In this document: positions 36,100 through 45,115 of the stretch, piece after piece
Layout: each line of letters starts with the position of its first letter
How positions within the stretch are numbered: position 1 is the stretch's first letter
From: Alkalicaulis satelles
GTDB taxonomy: Bacteria > Pseudomonadota > Alphaproteobacteria > Caulobacterales > Maricaulaceae
Assembly (NCBI RefSeq): GCF_008630495.1
Contig: NZ_VWOJ01000001.1
Span: 310,001 to 374,000 of the forward strand
DNA: 64,000 nucleotides
Direction: 5' to 3'
The notes under the pieces: model-generated
The model's input: only the letters and a program-made list of their open reading frames with translations
Told to the model about the DNA's origin: nothing
Databases searched by the model: none
Translations under genes and position numbers: made by a program

Positions 36100-36117
36100 A
36101 GAGTGAACGCTCACTCT
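36100..36117. promoter_or_regulatory. TetR operator 1 (AGAGTGA-N4-TCACTCT)
   Basis: Inverted repeat AGAGTGAACGCTCACTCT, perfect over seven bases each side, 27 bp upstream of the tetR start. It shares the GTGA-NCGC-TCAC core with the second site 52 bp away (centre to centre). Confidence 0.65.
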
Positions 36118-36153
36118 TGTACGGGAGCGCATTCCGGGCGTCAACAAAAAATG

Positions 36154-36167
36154 AGTGAGCGCTCACT
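36154..36167. promoter_or_regulatory. TetR operator 2 (AGTGAGCGCTCACT)
   Basis: Perfect 14-bp palindrome; with operator 1 it defines a consensus AGTGANCGCTCACT, a typical TetR-family site. Lies in the 291-bp region between tetR and the DUF1036 gene, which otherwise shows no coding signal. Confidence 0.65.
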
Positions 36168-36364
36168 TATAGCGGATCGGCCACGCGTCAGGACTGATGC
36201 AGGACGTTTAAGTCATTGCTGATAATCCGCTTTCAGGCGCGGGCTTGCGCTTCCTTCAGTTCGCGCGGGGGAGGTGATAGAGTGATGATCATCCCATCGG
36301 CCCGGCGAAACTCGCCTGACTGCGAGGCATGCGGGCCGCGCAGCAGCTCAAGGAGATGATCCTC

Positions 36365-36802
36365 ATGATGACAGCGATGACGGCCGCAACTGTATTGGCC
36401 GCGGCCGGACTGAACGGTCAGGACGTGCAGCACTCCGAGATCGAGGTCTGCAATGACCGGACGGCGCCGGCTTTCGTGGCCGTGTCCGGCGCCATAGCGG
36501 GGGAGCGGTTCACCGAAGGCTGGCTTCAGGTGGCGCCGGACGGGTGCGTCTCGCTGGGCATTGTGGATGGGCCCGGAGTCCATGTCTTTGCTGTAGAGGA
36601 CGCCCGGCTTGATGCGGGCCGGTTTGATGGCTGGACCTCGCCGTCCCCGGCCGCCGAGAGCGCCGATGCGCGCCTGTGCGTCACGCCGGGTGAGAATTTC
36701 GTTTATGAGGGCGCGCGCACGAATTGCCAGCGCGGAGAGGCGGCGGGGTATTTCCAGCGCCTGACCATCGACAGCAATCACACGGTCTGGCGCATCCGCT
36801 AG
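36365..36802 (+). CDS. DUF1036-like secreted protein
   Basis: A 145-residue exported protein. 'IEVCNDRTAPAFVAVSGAI' and 'TEGWLQVAPDGCVSLGI' match the DUF1036 pattern, a small periplasmic domain frequent in Alphaproteobacteria. Four cysteines in the mature part ('EVCNDR', 'DGCVSL', 'RLCVTP', 'TNCQRG'). Start at 36365, because AAGGAG is 9 bp upstream; the earlier ATG at 36356 touches the ribosome site. Role unknown. Its TAG stop is shared, as CTAG, with the convergent PlsC-like gene. Confidence 0.75.
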   Translation: MMTAMTAATVLAAAGLNGQDVQHSEIEVCNDRTAPAFVAVSGAIAGERFTEGWLQVAPDGCVSLGIVDGPGVHVFAVEDARLDAGRFDGWTSPSPAAESADARLCVTPGENFVYEGARTNCQRGEAAGYFQRLTIDSNHTVWRIR

Positions 36803-37518
36803 CGCGCGCGCAGGGCTTCGGCCTCCAGGGCGCGGGTGCGCGTCTCGATGCGCTCTTCCAGCTCGGCCATGAAGGTGCGCGCATGCGGGCCGGGCGTCAT
36901 GGGGGCGAGGAATTCGATCACCGCCACGCCGGGCGTCAGCGTCCAGTCCTTGCGCGGCCAGAAACAGCCCAGATTGGTGGCCACCGGGATCACGTCGCGC
37001 TCCAGGGCGCGGGCCAGCTTGTGCGCGCCCTTGCGGTAGCGCAGGCTTGATCCGATGTCGGCGATGCCGCCTTCGGGGAAGATCAGCGCCGCGCGCCCCT
37101 CGCGGGTCAGGCGCGCCACCCCCGCCTCGAATGCGCCGGGCGCCCGGCGTCCGCCGCCCGTGGCGTCCACCACCACTGCGCCGGCCTTTTTCAGGTAGAA
37201 GCCCACCAGCGGGAAGGCCAGCATGTGATCGCCGATCACATAGGCCAGCTCCCGGTCGCGCGCGACCTGCAGCAAACCGTCGCCCCAGCTCTGATGCTTG
37301 GCGGCGAACACCGCGGCGGGTATGGCGCGCACATGGTGCAGGCCGCGATACTCCACCTTCACCCCGCACAGGCGCAGCCAGGCGCGGAACGCGCGCCCAT
37401 GCCAGTGAATGACGAACGCCACGCCCGCCCGGCCTGGCAGCAGCAGGACAGGGGAAAACAGGATCGCCATCACCGCGGACAGACCCCAGAACCCGGCATT
37501 GAAGATGTGAGCGCGCAT
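36799..37518 (-). CDS. Lysophospholipid acyltransferase family protein (second PlsC)
   Basis: A 239-residue paralogue of the PlsC protein at 34696: N-terminal membrane helix, '[11 protein letters not shown]' (HX4D), '[24 protein letters not shown]', '[18 protein letters not shown]' and '[10 protein letters not shown]'. The two copies align along their length. Start at 37518. Divergent from aspS. Two PlsC enzymes this close suggest different acyl or headgroup preferences (inferred). Confidence 0.88.
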   Translation of the reverse strand: MRAHIFNAGFWGLSAVMAILFSPVLLLPGRAGVAFVIHWHGRAFRAWLRLCGVKVEYRGLHHVRAIPAAVFAAKHQSWGDGLLQVARDRELAYVIGDHMLAFPLVGFYLKKAGAVVVDATGGGRRAPGAFEAGVARLTREGRAALIFPEGGIADIGSSLRYRKGAHKLARALERDVIPVATNLGCFWPRKDWTLTPGVAVIEFLAPMTPGPHARTFMAELEERIETRTRALEAEALRAR

Positions 37519-37651
37519 GGGCGCGCATGCTGGCGGGGTTCTGTGCGCTTCACAAGTCAGTGCAGGCTTCCTTGACAAGCGCGCTCAGGCGCCGCCAAAA
37601 CCCGCGCTCCGCCCTGCCGGTTCATTCCTTAGTCCGATTGGATATCCCGCC

Positions 37652-39466
37652 ATGCACGCCTATCGCACCCATACCTGCGGCGCCCTGCGCAAGGCCGATG
37701 TCGGCGCTCAGGTGCGCCTGTCCGGCTGGATCCATCGCAAGCGCGATCATGGCGGGCTGTTGTTTGTGGACTTGCGCGATCATTACGGCCTGACCCAGTG
37801 CGTGCTGGAGCCCGATAACGCCCATTTCGCCACGCTGGAGCGCCTGCGGGTCGAAAGCGTGGTGTGCGTCACCGGCCAGGTGGTCGCGCGCACGGACGAC
37901 ACGGTCAATACCGGCCTGCCCACCGGCGCGGTGGAGCTGCGCGTGTCTGACGTCCAGGTGCTGTCGGCCGCCGAGGAGCTGCCCCTGCCGGTGTTCGGCG
38001 AGCCGGACTGGTCTGAAGAGGTGCGCCTGAAGCACCGCTATGTCGATCTGCGCCGCGACAGCCTGCACAAGCGCATCGTCTTGCGCTCACAGATCATCGA
38101 CTCGCTGCGCCGGCGCATGACCGATCAGGGCTTCCTGGAATACCAGACGCCGATCCTGACGGCGTCCTCGCCCGAAGGCGCGCGCGACTTCCTGGTGCCC
38201 TCGCGCCTGCATCCGGGCAAGTTCTACGCGCTGCCCCAGGCGCCCCAGCAGTTCAAGCAGCTGATCATGGTCTCCGGCTTTGACCGGTATTTCCAGATCG
38301 CGCCCTGCTTCCGTGACGAGGACGCGCGCGCCGACCGCGCGCCGGGCGAGTTCTACCAGCTCGACATGGAAATGAGCTTCGTCACCCAGGAAGACGTGTT
38401 CAACGCCATCGAGCCGGTGCTGCACGGCGTGTTCCAGGAATTCGCCGGCGAGCGCCATGTCCCGGACGAGGCGTTTGCGCGCATCCCTTACGCCGAGGCG
38501 ATCCGCAGCTATGGCTCGGACAAGCCCGATTTGCGCAACCCGATTAAAATGCAGGCGGTCACCGAGCACTTCGCCGGATCCGGCTTCAAGGTGTTCGCCG
38601 GCATGATCGAGAAAAACCCGAAGGTGGAGGTGTGGGCGATCCCGGCGCCGACGGGTGGTTCACGCGCGTTCTGTGACCGGATGAATAGCTGGGCGCAGAA
38701 AGAGGGCCAGCCGGGTCTGGGCTATATCTTCTGGCGCGAGGAGGGCGGGGCCCTGGAAGGCGCCGGTCCCATCGCCAAGAATATCGGCCCTGAGCGCACC
38801 GAGGCCATCCGCACCCAGCTGGGCCTGGAGGCCGGCGATGCGGTGTTCTTCGCCGCGGGCGATCCCAAGGCGTTCTACAGCTTTGCGGGCAAGGCGCGCG
38901 ACGTGGTGGGCCGCGAGCTGGGCCTGTTCGAGGCGAACGTGTTCCGCTTTTGCTGGATCATCGATTTTCCCATGTATGAGTGGGACGAGGAGAACAAGAA
39001 GGTGGAGTTCTCCCACAACCCGTTCTCCATGCCCCAGATGGACGCCGACGCCTTCATGGCGCTGTCCAAAGACGATCACGAGACGCTGCTGGGCCTGAAC
39101 GCCTGGCAGTATGACATCGTGTGCAACGGGGTGGAGCTGTCGTCTGGCGCCATCCGGAACCACCGACCGGACGTGATGCTCAAGGCGTTCGAATTCGCAG
39201 GCTACGGCCCCGATGTGGTCGAGACCGCCTTTGGCGGCATGCTCAACGCCTTCCGCTGCGGCGCGCCGCCCCATGGCGGCATCGCGCCGGGCGTGGACCG
39301 TATCGTGATGCTGCTGGCGGGCGTGGAGAATCTGCGCGAGGTGGTGATGTTCCCCAAGGATCAGCAGGCGCGCGATCTGATGATGAACGCGCCCGCGCTG
39401 CCCGAACCCAGACAGCTGCGCGAGCTGCACCTGCGCACGGTTACGCCGGAGCCGAAAAAGGCCTGA
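37652..39466 (+). CDS. aspS: Aspartate-tRNA ligase (probably non-discriminating)
   Basis: A 604-residue bacterial class IIb AspRS: N-terminal OB-fold anticodon domain ('[21 protein letters not shown]'), motif 2 '[23 protein letters not shown]', the GAD insertion domain and motif 3 '[21 protein letters not shown]'. The 'RDHGG' His is the residue seen in non-discriminating enzymes such as that of Pseudomonas aeruginosa, while E. coli has Leu; this suggests it also charges tRNA-Asn for GatCAB (inferred). Start at 37652. Confidence 0.96.
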   Translation: MHAYRTHTCGALRKADVGAQVRLSGWIHRKRDHGGLLFVDLRDHYGLTQCVLEPDNAHFATLERLRVESVVCVTGQVVARTDDTVNTGLPTGAVELRVSDVQVLSAAEELPLPVFGEPDWSEEVRLKHRYVDLRRDSLHKRIVLRSQIIDSLRRRMTDQGFLEYQTPILTASSPEGARDFLVPSRLHPGKFYALPQAPQQFKQLIMVSGFDRYFQIAPCFRDEDARADRAPGEFYQLDMEMSFVTQEDVFNAIEPVLHGVFQEFAGERHVPDEAFARIPYAEAIRSYGSDKPDLRNPIKMQAVTEHFAGSGFKVFAGMIEKNPKVEVWAIPAPTGGSRAFCDRMNSWAQKEGQPGLGYIFWREEGGALEGAGPIAKNIGPERTEAIRTQLGLEAGDAVFFAAGDPKAFYSFAGKARDVVGRELGLFEANVFRFCWIIDFPMYEWDEENKKVEFSHNPFSMPQMDADAFMALSKDDHETLLGLNAWQYDIVCNGVELSSGAIRNHRPDVMLKAFEFAGYGPDVVETAFGGMLNAFRCGAPPHGGIAPGVDRIVMLLAGVENLREVVMFPKDQQARDLMMNAPALPEPRQLRELHLRTVTPEPKKA

Positions 39467-39481
39467 GCCCGGCTCACCCGG

Positions 39482-40693
39482 TCAGTTGCGGTTGCGCTCC
39501 GGCGAGGGGCGCGCCTGGGAGGGGGGCTCCGGGCGCTCGTTTTGCGATTGAGGCCGCGGCAAGTCACGGCCGGGCGTGCGGACCGGCGCCATGGGCGCAA
39601 GGGCCGGGGCGCGGCGCTGTTGGGGCGGGGCGGCGCCGGACTGCTCGATGATCACGCGCAGCGGTTCGCCGATCTCCGAACGGCGCATCTCGAAGCGCCA
39701 GCTCATATGCTCAGAGCCATGCTCATGGTCGCTCATGGCCTCCGCGGCGGCGCGCAGGCTGTTATGAGCGGCCGCCAAGGCGTCTGACGGGGCGTGATGG
39801 CGCATCATGAAGGCCCGTTCGGACTGGGCGAGGGCCTGTTCCAGCGCCGCGCGCACATCTTCGGAACGGACGCGCGGCTCCACAGGGCGCCGGGCCGTGC
39901 GGTTGATATTCATGAAATCATTCAGCTGAACCGGCTCGCCGCAGGCCGGCAGGGTAAGGGCGTCAGGCAGGCGGGTGGCCTCGTCCCCGCAGGCCAGCCG
40001 GAAACTCTGCGCGCTCAGGCCTGATGCATTGCGAAAGTCCGCGCCCGACAGATTGACCGCAATGAAACGGGCGTCCTGAAGGCTGGCATTGCGCAGATCC
40101 GCGCCGCTCAGATCGGAGTTTTCAATGATCGCCCGGGTGAGGTCGGCGTTGCGCAGGTCTGCGCCCGACAGATGACCGGCGACAATGTGCACCCCGGACA
40201 ATTGCCCGTTGCGCAAGTCCGCGCCTTCCAGCCCGGTCTGGCGCAGCACCGCGCCTGTCAGGCTGGCGCCGCGCATCCGGGCATGGGTGAGATCGTTCAG
40301 CAGCAGCACCGCGCCGTCCAGGAAGGCCCCCTCCAGCGCAGCGTGTTGCAGATCCACCCGGTGCAGGCGCGCCCGGTTCAGCTGCGCGCCGTTGAGCACC
40401 GCGCCCGCCAGCACGGTATCGGCCAGATGGGCTTCAATGAGAGAGGCGCCGGCCAGGTTCGAGCCGTCCATGCGCACGTCCAGTATGCGCGCGCCCAGCA
40501 GCTCGGCGCTGGACAGGTTCACACTGCTGAAATCGCCGCCGAGCATGTGGACGCCGGCGAGGTTCTTGCCGGAAAAATCACACTGCATGCAGTCGCCGCT
40601 AATCACCAGACGGCGGTAGGGCTCCTGGGCCGCTGCACTGACTGCAGCCACCATCAAGGCGCAAGCGGCGGAAAGACACACGCGCAGGATCAT
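39482..40693 (-). CDS. Secreted pentapeptide-repeat protein with cysteine-capped helix, long form
   Basis: A 403-residue exported protein. Signal peptide 1-22 or so (VSAAAQ), then an N-terminal cap 'GDCMQCDF', about 30 A(D/N)LXX-type pentapeptide repeats ('LSGADLRNADLTRAIIENSDLSGADLRN'-like), a C-terminal cap 'ACGDEATRLPDALTLPACG', and a helical region followed by a Pro/Gln/Arg-rich tail. The caps share CxxC and Cx15C spacing with the next protein. Forms a right-handed quadrilateral beta-helix in the periplasm or outside. Start at 40693; the open frame to 40807 lacks a signal. Function unknown. Confidence 0.78.
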   Translation of the reverse strand: MILRVCLSAACALMVAAVSAAAQEPYRRLVISGDCMQCDFSGKNLAGVHMLGGDFSSVNLSSAELLGARILDVRMDGSNLAGASLIEAHLADTVLAGAVLNGAQLNRARLHRVDLQHAALEGAFLDGAVLLLNDLTHARMRGASLTGAVLRQTGLEGADLRNGQLSGVHIVAGHLSGADLRNADLTRAIIENSDLSGADLRNASLQDARFIAVNLSGADFRNASGLSAQSFRLACGDEATRLPDALTLPACGEPVQLNDFMNINRTARRPVEPRVRSEDVRAALEQALAQSERAFMMRHHAPSDALAAAHNSLRAAAEAMSDHEHGSEHMSWRFEMRRSEIGEPLRVIIEQSGAAPPQQRRAPALAPMAPVRTPGRDLPRPQSQNERPEPPSQARPSPERNRN

Positions 40694-40730
40694 GGCGTGG
40701 AAGCTAGCGTGCAGTTCTTCCGTTTGCGAC

Positions 40731-41243
40731 TTAATTGTCAGTAAGGGCGCTGTTGCGGCACGGCGCAATGACAAGACCGGGCGGCAGGGTTGTGCGCGCG
40801 TCTCCACATGCGGTGGAGAGCTGGGCCTGGGTCAGGCCCCGGGCGCTTTCAAGCTCGGCGCCGGACAGATTGGCGCCCGACAGATTGGCGCCGGTAAAGC
40901 GCGCGCCGCCGAAATGCGCGCCCACCAGCGTGGCCTGGCGCAAATCGGCCCCGTCGAAGCGCGCGCCCGTAAAGCGTCCCGCAAAGAGATTGGACACAGA
41001 CAGGTCCGCGCCGTCAAAGCGCGCCTGGTTGAAGGTCGAAACGCTCAGATCGGCCTGACGCAGACGGGCGCGGGATAGATCGATCCGGTCAAGCGTGCGA
41101 TAGGACAGGTCCGCCTGGAACAGATTGCATTGCGCACAGTCCGCGCCCGACTGGGCGCGGGCGATCTGGGACGGGTTCTGCGCCCAGGCGCCGGTCGCGG
41201 CCAGCGCGATCACGGCGCAGGCGCTGATGAACTGTCTCAACAT
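40731..41243 (-). CDS. Secreted pentapeptide-repeat protein with cysteine-capped helix, short form
   Basis: A 170-residue exported protein: signal peptide 1-21 (AWA-QNP), N-cap 'GADCAQCNL', about 17 pentapeptide repeats and C-cap 'ACGDARTTLPPGLVIAPC'. It is a tandem paralogue of the gene at 39482, lacking that protein's C-terminal extension; only 37 bp separate the two. AGGTG ribosome site upstream. The cysteine arrangement suggests disulfide-locked helix ends. No activity is known or predicted. Confidence 0.78.
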   Translation of the reverse strand: MLRQFISACAVIALAATGAWAQNPSQIARAQSGADCAQCNLFQADLSYRTLDRIDLSRARLRQADLSVSTFNQARFDGADLSVSNLFAGRFTGARFDGADLRQATLVGAHFGGARFTGANLSGANLSGAELESARGLTQAQLSTACGDARTTLPPGLVIAPCRNSALTDN

Positions 41244-41324
41244 GGCGCACCTCTTGCGGCGACTGAGAATTCATAAGGGGGCTGCTAGCAAAACCCGCGC
41301 CGCGCGTCATATGAACGGGCGATG

Positions 41325-41381
41325 AGCACGATTTAATGCTGCGGACAGCACGCGACCGGGCGAACCGGGTTCAATCGTGCT
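41325..41381. repeat. Inverted repeat AGCACGATT / AATCGTGCT between divergent genes
   Basis: A 9-bp perfect inverted repeat (41325-41333 and 41373-41381) separated by 39 bp, in the intergenic region between the short pentapeptide-repeat gene and the divergent DUF6491-like gene. A TATCAT hexamer overlaps the right arm and could be a -10. Possible operator pair or a long-loop hairpin. Confidence 0.35.
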
Positions 41382-41451
41382 ATCATGTTGACTGCAAAGC
41401 GCCTTGGCGCCGCTGGCCCAGGGGCGCTGAAAAGGCTCAAAGGAGGCTGTC

Positions 41452-41868
41452 ATGATCAAGCATGTGATGTGTGCGGCATTGCTGGCGGCCGGCGCCGGCG
41501 CGGCCGGGCTGGCCCAATCGCCCCAGGAGCGCGCTGAAGCGCGGCTGGCGGAATTTGCGCCTACCGGGGAAACGCGCACCTGCATCGCCACCCACCGCAT
41601 CCGGCATATCACGCCCATTGACGACCGGCGCTGGATGGTGGAGCTGCGCGGCGGCGAGACCTGGCTCAATGAAGTCAGCCGGGGCTGTTTCGGCGCGTCC
41701 AGCCCGTTCTCCTATCTGCAATACCGCGTGCCCGGCGGGCAGCTGTGCCGCGGCGAGATCATACAGGTGAAGGACCAGTCCACGCGCATGACCCGCGGCG
41801 CCTGCGGGCTGGGCGATTACCAGCAGCTCGAGCGCGCACAGACCGACGCCGCAGACACCGGCGCTTAG
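41452..41868 (+). CDS. DUF6491-like secreted protein
   Basis: A 138-residue exported protein with a signal peptide (residues 1-21, GLA-QSP). 'RTCIATHRIRHITPIDDRRWMVEL' and 'LNEVSRGCFG' match the DUF6491 pattern found in Caulobacter-type bacteria. Four cysteines in the mature part. AGGAGG ribosome site 7 bp upstream of ATG. Function unknown. Confidence 0.72.
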   Translation: MIKHVMCAALLAAGAGAAGLAQSPQERAEARLAEFAPTGETRTCIATHRIRHITPIDDRRWMVELRGGETWLNEVSRGCFGASSPFSYLQYRVPGGQLCRGEIIQVKDQSTRMTRGACGLGDYQQLERAQTDAADTGA

Positions 41869-41934
41869 TCAACGCCCGGTTAACGCTCGCACGTCATGAT
41901 CGCCTTCAAGGGTTTACCAGCGAGGGTATAGACC

Positions 41935-42837
41935 ATGCGCGCGAGCGTCCGGCTCTGGCTGCTTGGATGCGTCTGTGTGTCGCTCAGCGCGTGCGGCACG
42001 CAGCCGCGGGCGCCTGCGCCCATTGATCACGGCGGGCGCGGAACGCCGCCCCAGGCCGTGTCCTGTCAGGCAAGCTATACCGTGCGCCGGGGCGATACGC
42101 TCAGCGCCATCGCCCAGCGCTGCGGCACGACCGTCCAGGCGCTGGCGGTGGAAAACAGTCTCTCCTCTCCCTATACGCTGCGCGAGGGCCAGACGCTGCG
42201 CATGCCCGGGCCGTCGGTTTATGTGGTGCGCCGGGGCGATAATCTGTACCGCATCGCGCTCAATCACGGCATGACCACGCGCGAACTGGCGCGTCTGAAC
42301 GGCATTAGCGAAAGCGCCGTCATTCATCCCGGCCAGGAATTGCGCGTCTCCGGCGAACCGCGCCAGAGCGTGGCTTCAGCGCCGGACCGTCCGCCCCAGC
42401 AGCGCACGTCCGGCGCTGCTTCGCCGCCGCCGCCACCGCCGCCGCCGGCCGCTGAAACGGCGCCTGAGTTTGTCTGGCCCTTGCAGGGCGAGGTGGTGGG
42501 ACAATTCGGCAGTTCATCAGGGCGCCGCATTGACGGCATTCGCATTGCGGCGCGTACAGGCGAACCGGTGCGCGCTGCGGCTGCCGGCGAAGTGGTTTAC
42601 GCTGGCAATGAATTGCCGGGCTATGGCGAGCTGGTGCTGATCCGCCATGAGAACCGGTGGGTCACCGCCTATGGCTTGAACGCCGTCTTGCGGGTGGAGC
42701 AGGGCCAGCAAGTGCGCGCCGGCGATCATATCGCCGATGCGGGCGGGCCGGGGCCGGGCGACCGTCCGGTTTTGCACTTCGAGATACGGCGGGGGGTCAC
42801 CCCGGTTGATCCGATGGAGCGCCTGCCGCGCCGCTGA
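41935..42837 (+). CDS. NlpD/DipM-like LysM-LytM lipoprotein (degenerate M23 domain)
   Basis: A 300-residue lipoprotein: lipobox LSAC at residues 17-20, two LysM domains (about 44-88 and 97-142, 'YTVRRGDTLSAIAQRC', 'YVVRRGDNLYRIALNHG'), a Pro-rich linker, and a LytM/M23 domain (about 179-300). The first zinc ligands are missing ('GRRIDGIRIAA' in place of HxxxD), though 'LHFEIR' remains, so like E. coli NlpD it probably activates an amidase rather than cutting peptidoglycan. In front of yajC-secDF, its normal alphaproteobacterial position. Acts in septal cell-wall splitting (inferred). Confidence 0.85.
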   Translation: MRASVRLWLLGCVCVSLSACGTQPRAPAPIDHGGRGTPPQAVSCQASYTVRRGDTLSAIAQRCGTTVQALAVENSLSSPYTLREGQTLRMPGPSVYVVRRGDNLYRIALNHGMTTRELARLNGISESAVIHPGQELRVSGEPRQSVASAPDRPPQQRTSGAASPPPPPPPPAAETAPEFVWPLQGEVVGQFGSSSGRRIDGIRIAARTGEPVRAAAAGEVVYAGNELPGYGELVLIRHENRWVTAYGLNAVLRVEQGQQVRAGDHIADAGGPGPGDRPVLHFEIRRGVTPVDPMERLPRR

Positions 42838-42931
42838 CGCAGCCGGTCCCAGCCGTCACCCCTTGTTGCAACACGGGCGCGCACCGATATAGTCGCGGCC
42901 CGTACGACACCCCCTTGACCACGGAGCGACC

Positions 42932-43414
42932 ATGACCGCCGCGACCGATACCCTGATTATAGCCGCCGCTGCTGGCGGCGGAGGCCTGTTTCCGACCCTT
43001 CTGATGCTGGTGGCGTTCGTCGCCATTTTCTACTTCCTGATTCTGCGTCCCCAGCAGCAGCAGGTGAAGCGCCATCGCGAGATGGTGGCCAATCTGCGCC
43101 GCGGGGATGAAGTCGTCACCGGCGGCGGCCTGATCGGCAAGGTCACGCGCCTGACCGATGAAGAGGCCACGGTCGAGCTGGCCGATGGCGTGCGGGTGAA
43201 AGTGATCCGCTCGACCATCACCCAGGTGCGCACGCGCACCGAGCCGGCCAATGATTCCGATGATGACGAGCCCGAAGACAAGCCTGCGCGCAAGCCCGCC
43301 GCCAAACCGGCGGCCCGCAGCACGTCGCGCGCCGCCGCCAAGCCCGCCGCCGCGCGCAAGCCGCGCGCCCGCAAGGCGCCGGCCAAGTCCGGCGGCGACA
43401 AGCCCAGCGAATAA
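42932..43414 (+). CDS. yajC: Preprotein translocase subunit YajC with basic tail
   Basis: A 160-residue SecDF-associated protein. Single membrane helix, then 'FYFLILRPQQQQVKRHREMVANLRRGDEVVTGGGLIGKV', the YajC core. E. coli YajC is 110 residues; here about 55 extra C-terminal residues are Lys/Ala/Pro/Arg-rich, like a histone-H1-type tail, and cytoplasmic. First of yajC-secD-secF. Confidence 0.94.
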   Translation: MTAATDTLIIAAAAGGGGLFPTLLMLVAFVAIFYFLILRPQQQQVKRHREMVANLRRGDEVVTGGGLIGKVTRLTDEEATVELADGVRVKVIRSTITQVRTRTEPANDSDDDEPEDKPARKPAAKPAARSTSRAAAKPAAARKPRARKAPAKSGGDKPSE

Positions 43415-43473
43415 TCGCGCCGCGTGCGCGCCGGGATTGATCCCGGCGCCGCGCCAGCCATAGCGGAACGCCT

Positions 43474-45105
43474 ATGCTGTATTTCCCACCCTGGAAGACG
43501 GTTCTCATCCTGGCCGTCATCCTGATCGGCCTGTCGTTCACCCTGCCCAATTTCGTACCGGAGACGGTCCGGCACGGCGAGGACGGGCGGCCCCAGGGCG
43601 TCTGGTCGGTGCTGCCGAACCAGACCGTGAATCTGGGCCTGGATCTCCAGGGCGGGTCGCATCTGGTGTTCCAGGTGGACATGGATGGCGTGAAGCAGGA
43701 CCGGCTGAGCAATCTGCAAGATGATGTGCGCTCGCTGTTCCGGCGCGCGCCTCCCATTCTGTCCGCGCCGCCGGCCGTGGTGGATGACCGTATTGTGGTG
43801 CGCCTGACCGATGCAGCGGACATGGACCGGGCGCTGGAGCGTCTTGAAGAGGTCAATGAGCGGGTGTCCGGCCCGGGTGGCCAGGCCGGGACTGCGCGCA
43901 CGCTGCGCATCCAGGGTGATTCTGACGGCCGCACCATCACCATCCAGATCACCGAGGCGGAGCTGGATTCCATCCGCCGCCGCACGGTGCGCGAATCGAT
44001 CTCGGTCATTCGCCGCCGGATTGACGGCATGGGCACCACCGAGCCGGTGATTGCGCGTCAGGGCGATGACCGGGTGCTGGTGCAGGTGCCCGGCGAGAGC
44101 GATCCCCAGCGCATTATCGATCTGGTGGGCACCACCGCGCGCATGACCTTCCACATGGTGGAATCAGGAGTTGAGACGGGGGCCGATTGCCGTGCGCGCA
44201 CCCCTCCGGGCATCGTGATCTACCCCACCGATGATCCCAATGAGCCCTGCCTGGCGGTTCAGCGCCGTGCGCTGGTGACGGGCGATCAGCTCAATTCGGC
44301 CGGGCAGAGCTTTGACGAGAACGGCCAGCCCGTGGTGGCCTTCACCTTCAACCAGTCCGGCGCGCGGGCGTTTGGCGAGGCGACCTCGCGCAATGTGGGC
44401 CGGCGCTTTGCGGTGGTGCTGGACGACGAGATCATCACCGCGCCTGTGATCCGCTCGGCCATTCTGGGCGGATCGGGGATTATCCAGGGCAATTTCACCG
44501 TCCGCACGGCGACCGATCTGGCCACCATGATCGGCGCCGGCGCGCTGCCCGCCGGCCTGTCGCCCATTGAGGAGCGCACGGTCGGCGCCAGCCAGGGTCA
44601 GGATTCCATCGAGCGCGGACAGATCGCGATCCTGATCGGCTTTGGCCTGGTGATCGTGTTCATGTGGCTGGCCTATGGCTATTTCGGCCTGGTTTCGACA
44701 GCGGCCCTGGTCACCAATGTGTTCTTGCTGCTGGGCGCCTTGTCCGGCTTGCAGGCCACGCTCACCCTTCCTGGCATCGCCGGCATCGTGCTGACCATCG
44801 GCATGGCGGTGGACGCCAATGTGCTGATCTTTGAACGCATCCGCGAGGAATACCGCAACGGGCGAACGCTCGCGAGCGCCATCGAGAACGGCTATAATCA
44901 CGCCCTGTCGGCCATTCTGGATGCCAACATCACCACTTTCGTGGCCGCCGCCGTGCTCTACATGATGGGCGCAGGTCCGGTGCGCGGCTTCGCCGTCACG
45001 CTGGGCATCGGCATTCTGACCTCGGTGTTCACGGCCTTTGTGTTCTCACGCCTGATCATCGCCACCTGGCTGCGCGTGATGCGGCCCAAATCGCTGCCGA
45101 TGTAG
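43474..45105 (+). CDS. secD: Protein translocase subunit SecD
   Basis: A 543-residue RND-type membrane protein using proton-motive force to finish Sec export. N-terminal helix, 'NLGLDLQGGSHLVFQVD' (the D1 motif), a large periplasmic P1 domain to about residue 370, then five helices with 'GMAVDANVLIFERIREE'. Length is normal for Alphaproteobacteria. SecF follows after 10 bp. Confidence 0.96.
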   Translation: MLYFPPWKTVLILAVILIGLSFTLPNFVPETVRHGEDGRPQGVWSVLPNQTVNLGLDLQGGSHLVFQVDMDGVKQDRLSNLQDDVRSLFRRAPPILSAPPAVVDDRIVVRLTDAADMDRALERLEEVNERVSGPGGQAGTARTLRIQGDSDGRTITIQITEAELDSIRRRTVRESISVIRRRIDGMGTTEPVIARQGDDRVLVQVPGESDPQRIIDLVGTTARMTFHMVESGVETGADCRARTPPGIVIYPTDDPNEPCLAVQRRALVTGDQLNSAGQSFDENGQPVVAFTFNQSGARAFGEATSRNVGRRFAVVLDDEIITAPVIRSAILGGSGIIQGNFTVRTATDLATMIGAGALPAGLSPIEERTVGASQGQDSIERGQIAILIGFGLVIVFMWLAYGYFGLVSTAALVTNVFLLLGALSGLQATLTLPGIAGIVLTIGMAVDANVLIFERIREEYRNGRTLASAIENGYNHALSAILDANITTFVAAAVLYMMGAGPVRGFAVTLGIGILTSVFTAFVFSRLIIATWLRVMRPKSLPM

Positions 45106-45115
45106 GAGCCAGGTC

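Noticed and set aside
36233-37528. A 431-codon open frame on the minus strand overlapping the second PlsC gene
   Set aside because: It is a shifted frame of the PlsC gene and crosses the DUF1036 gene; the residues are Arg/Gly/Ala-rich with no motif.
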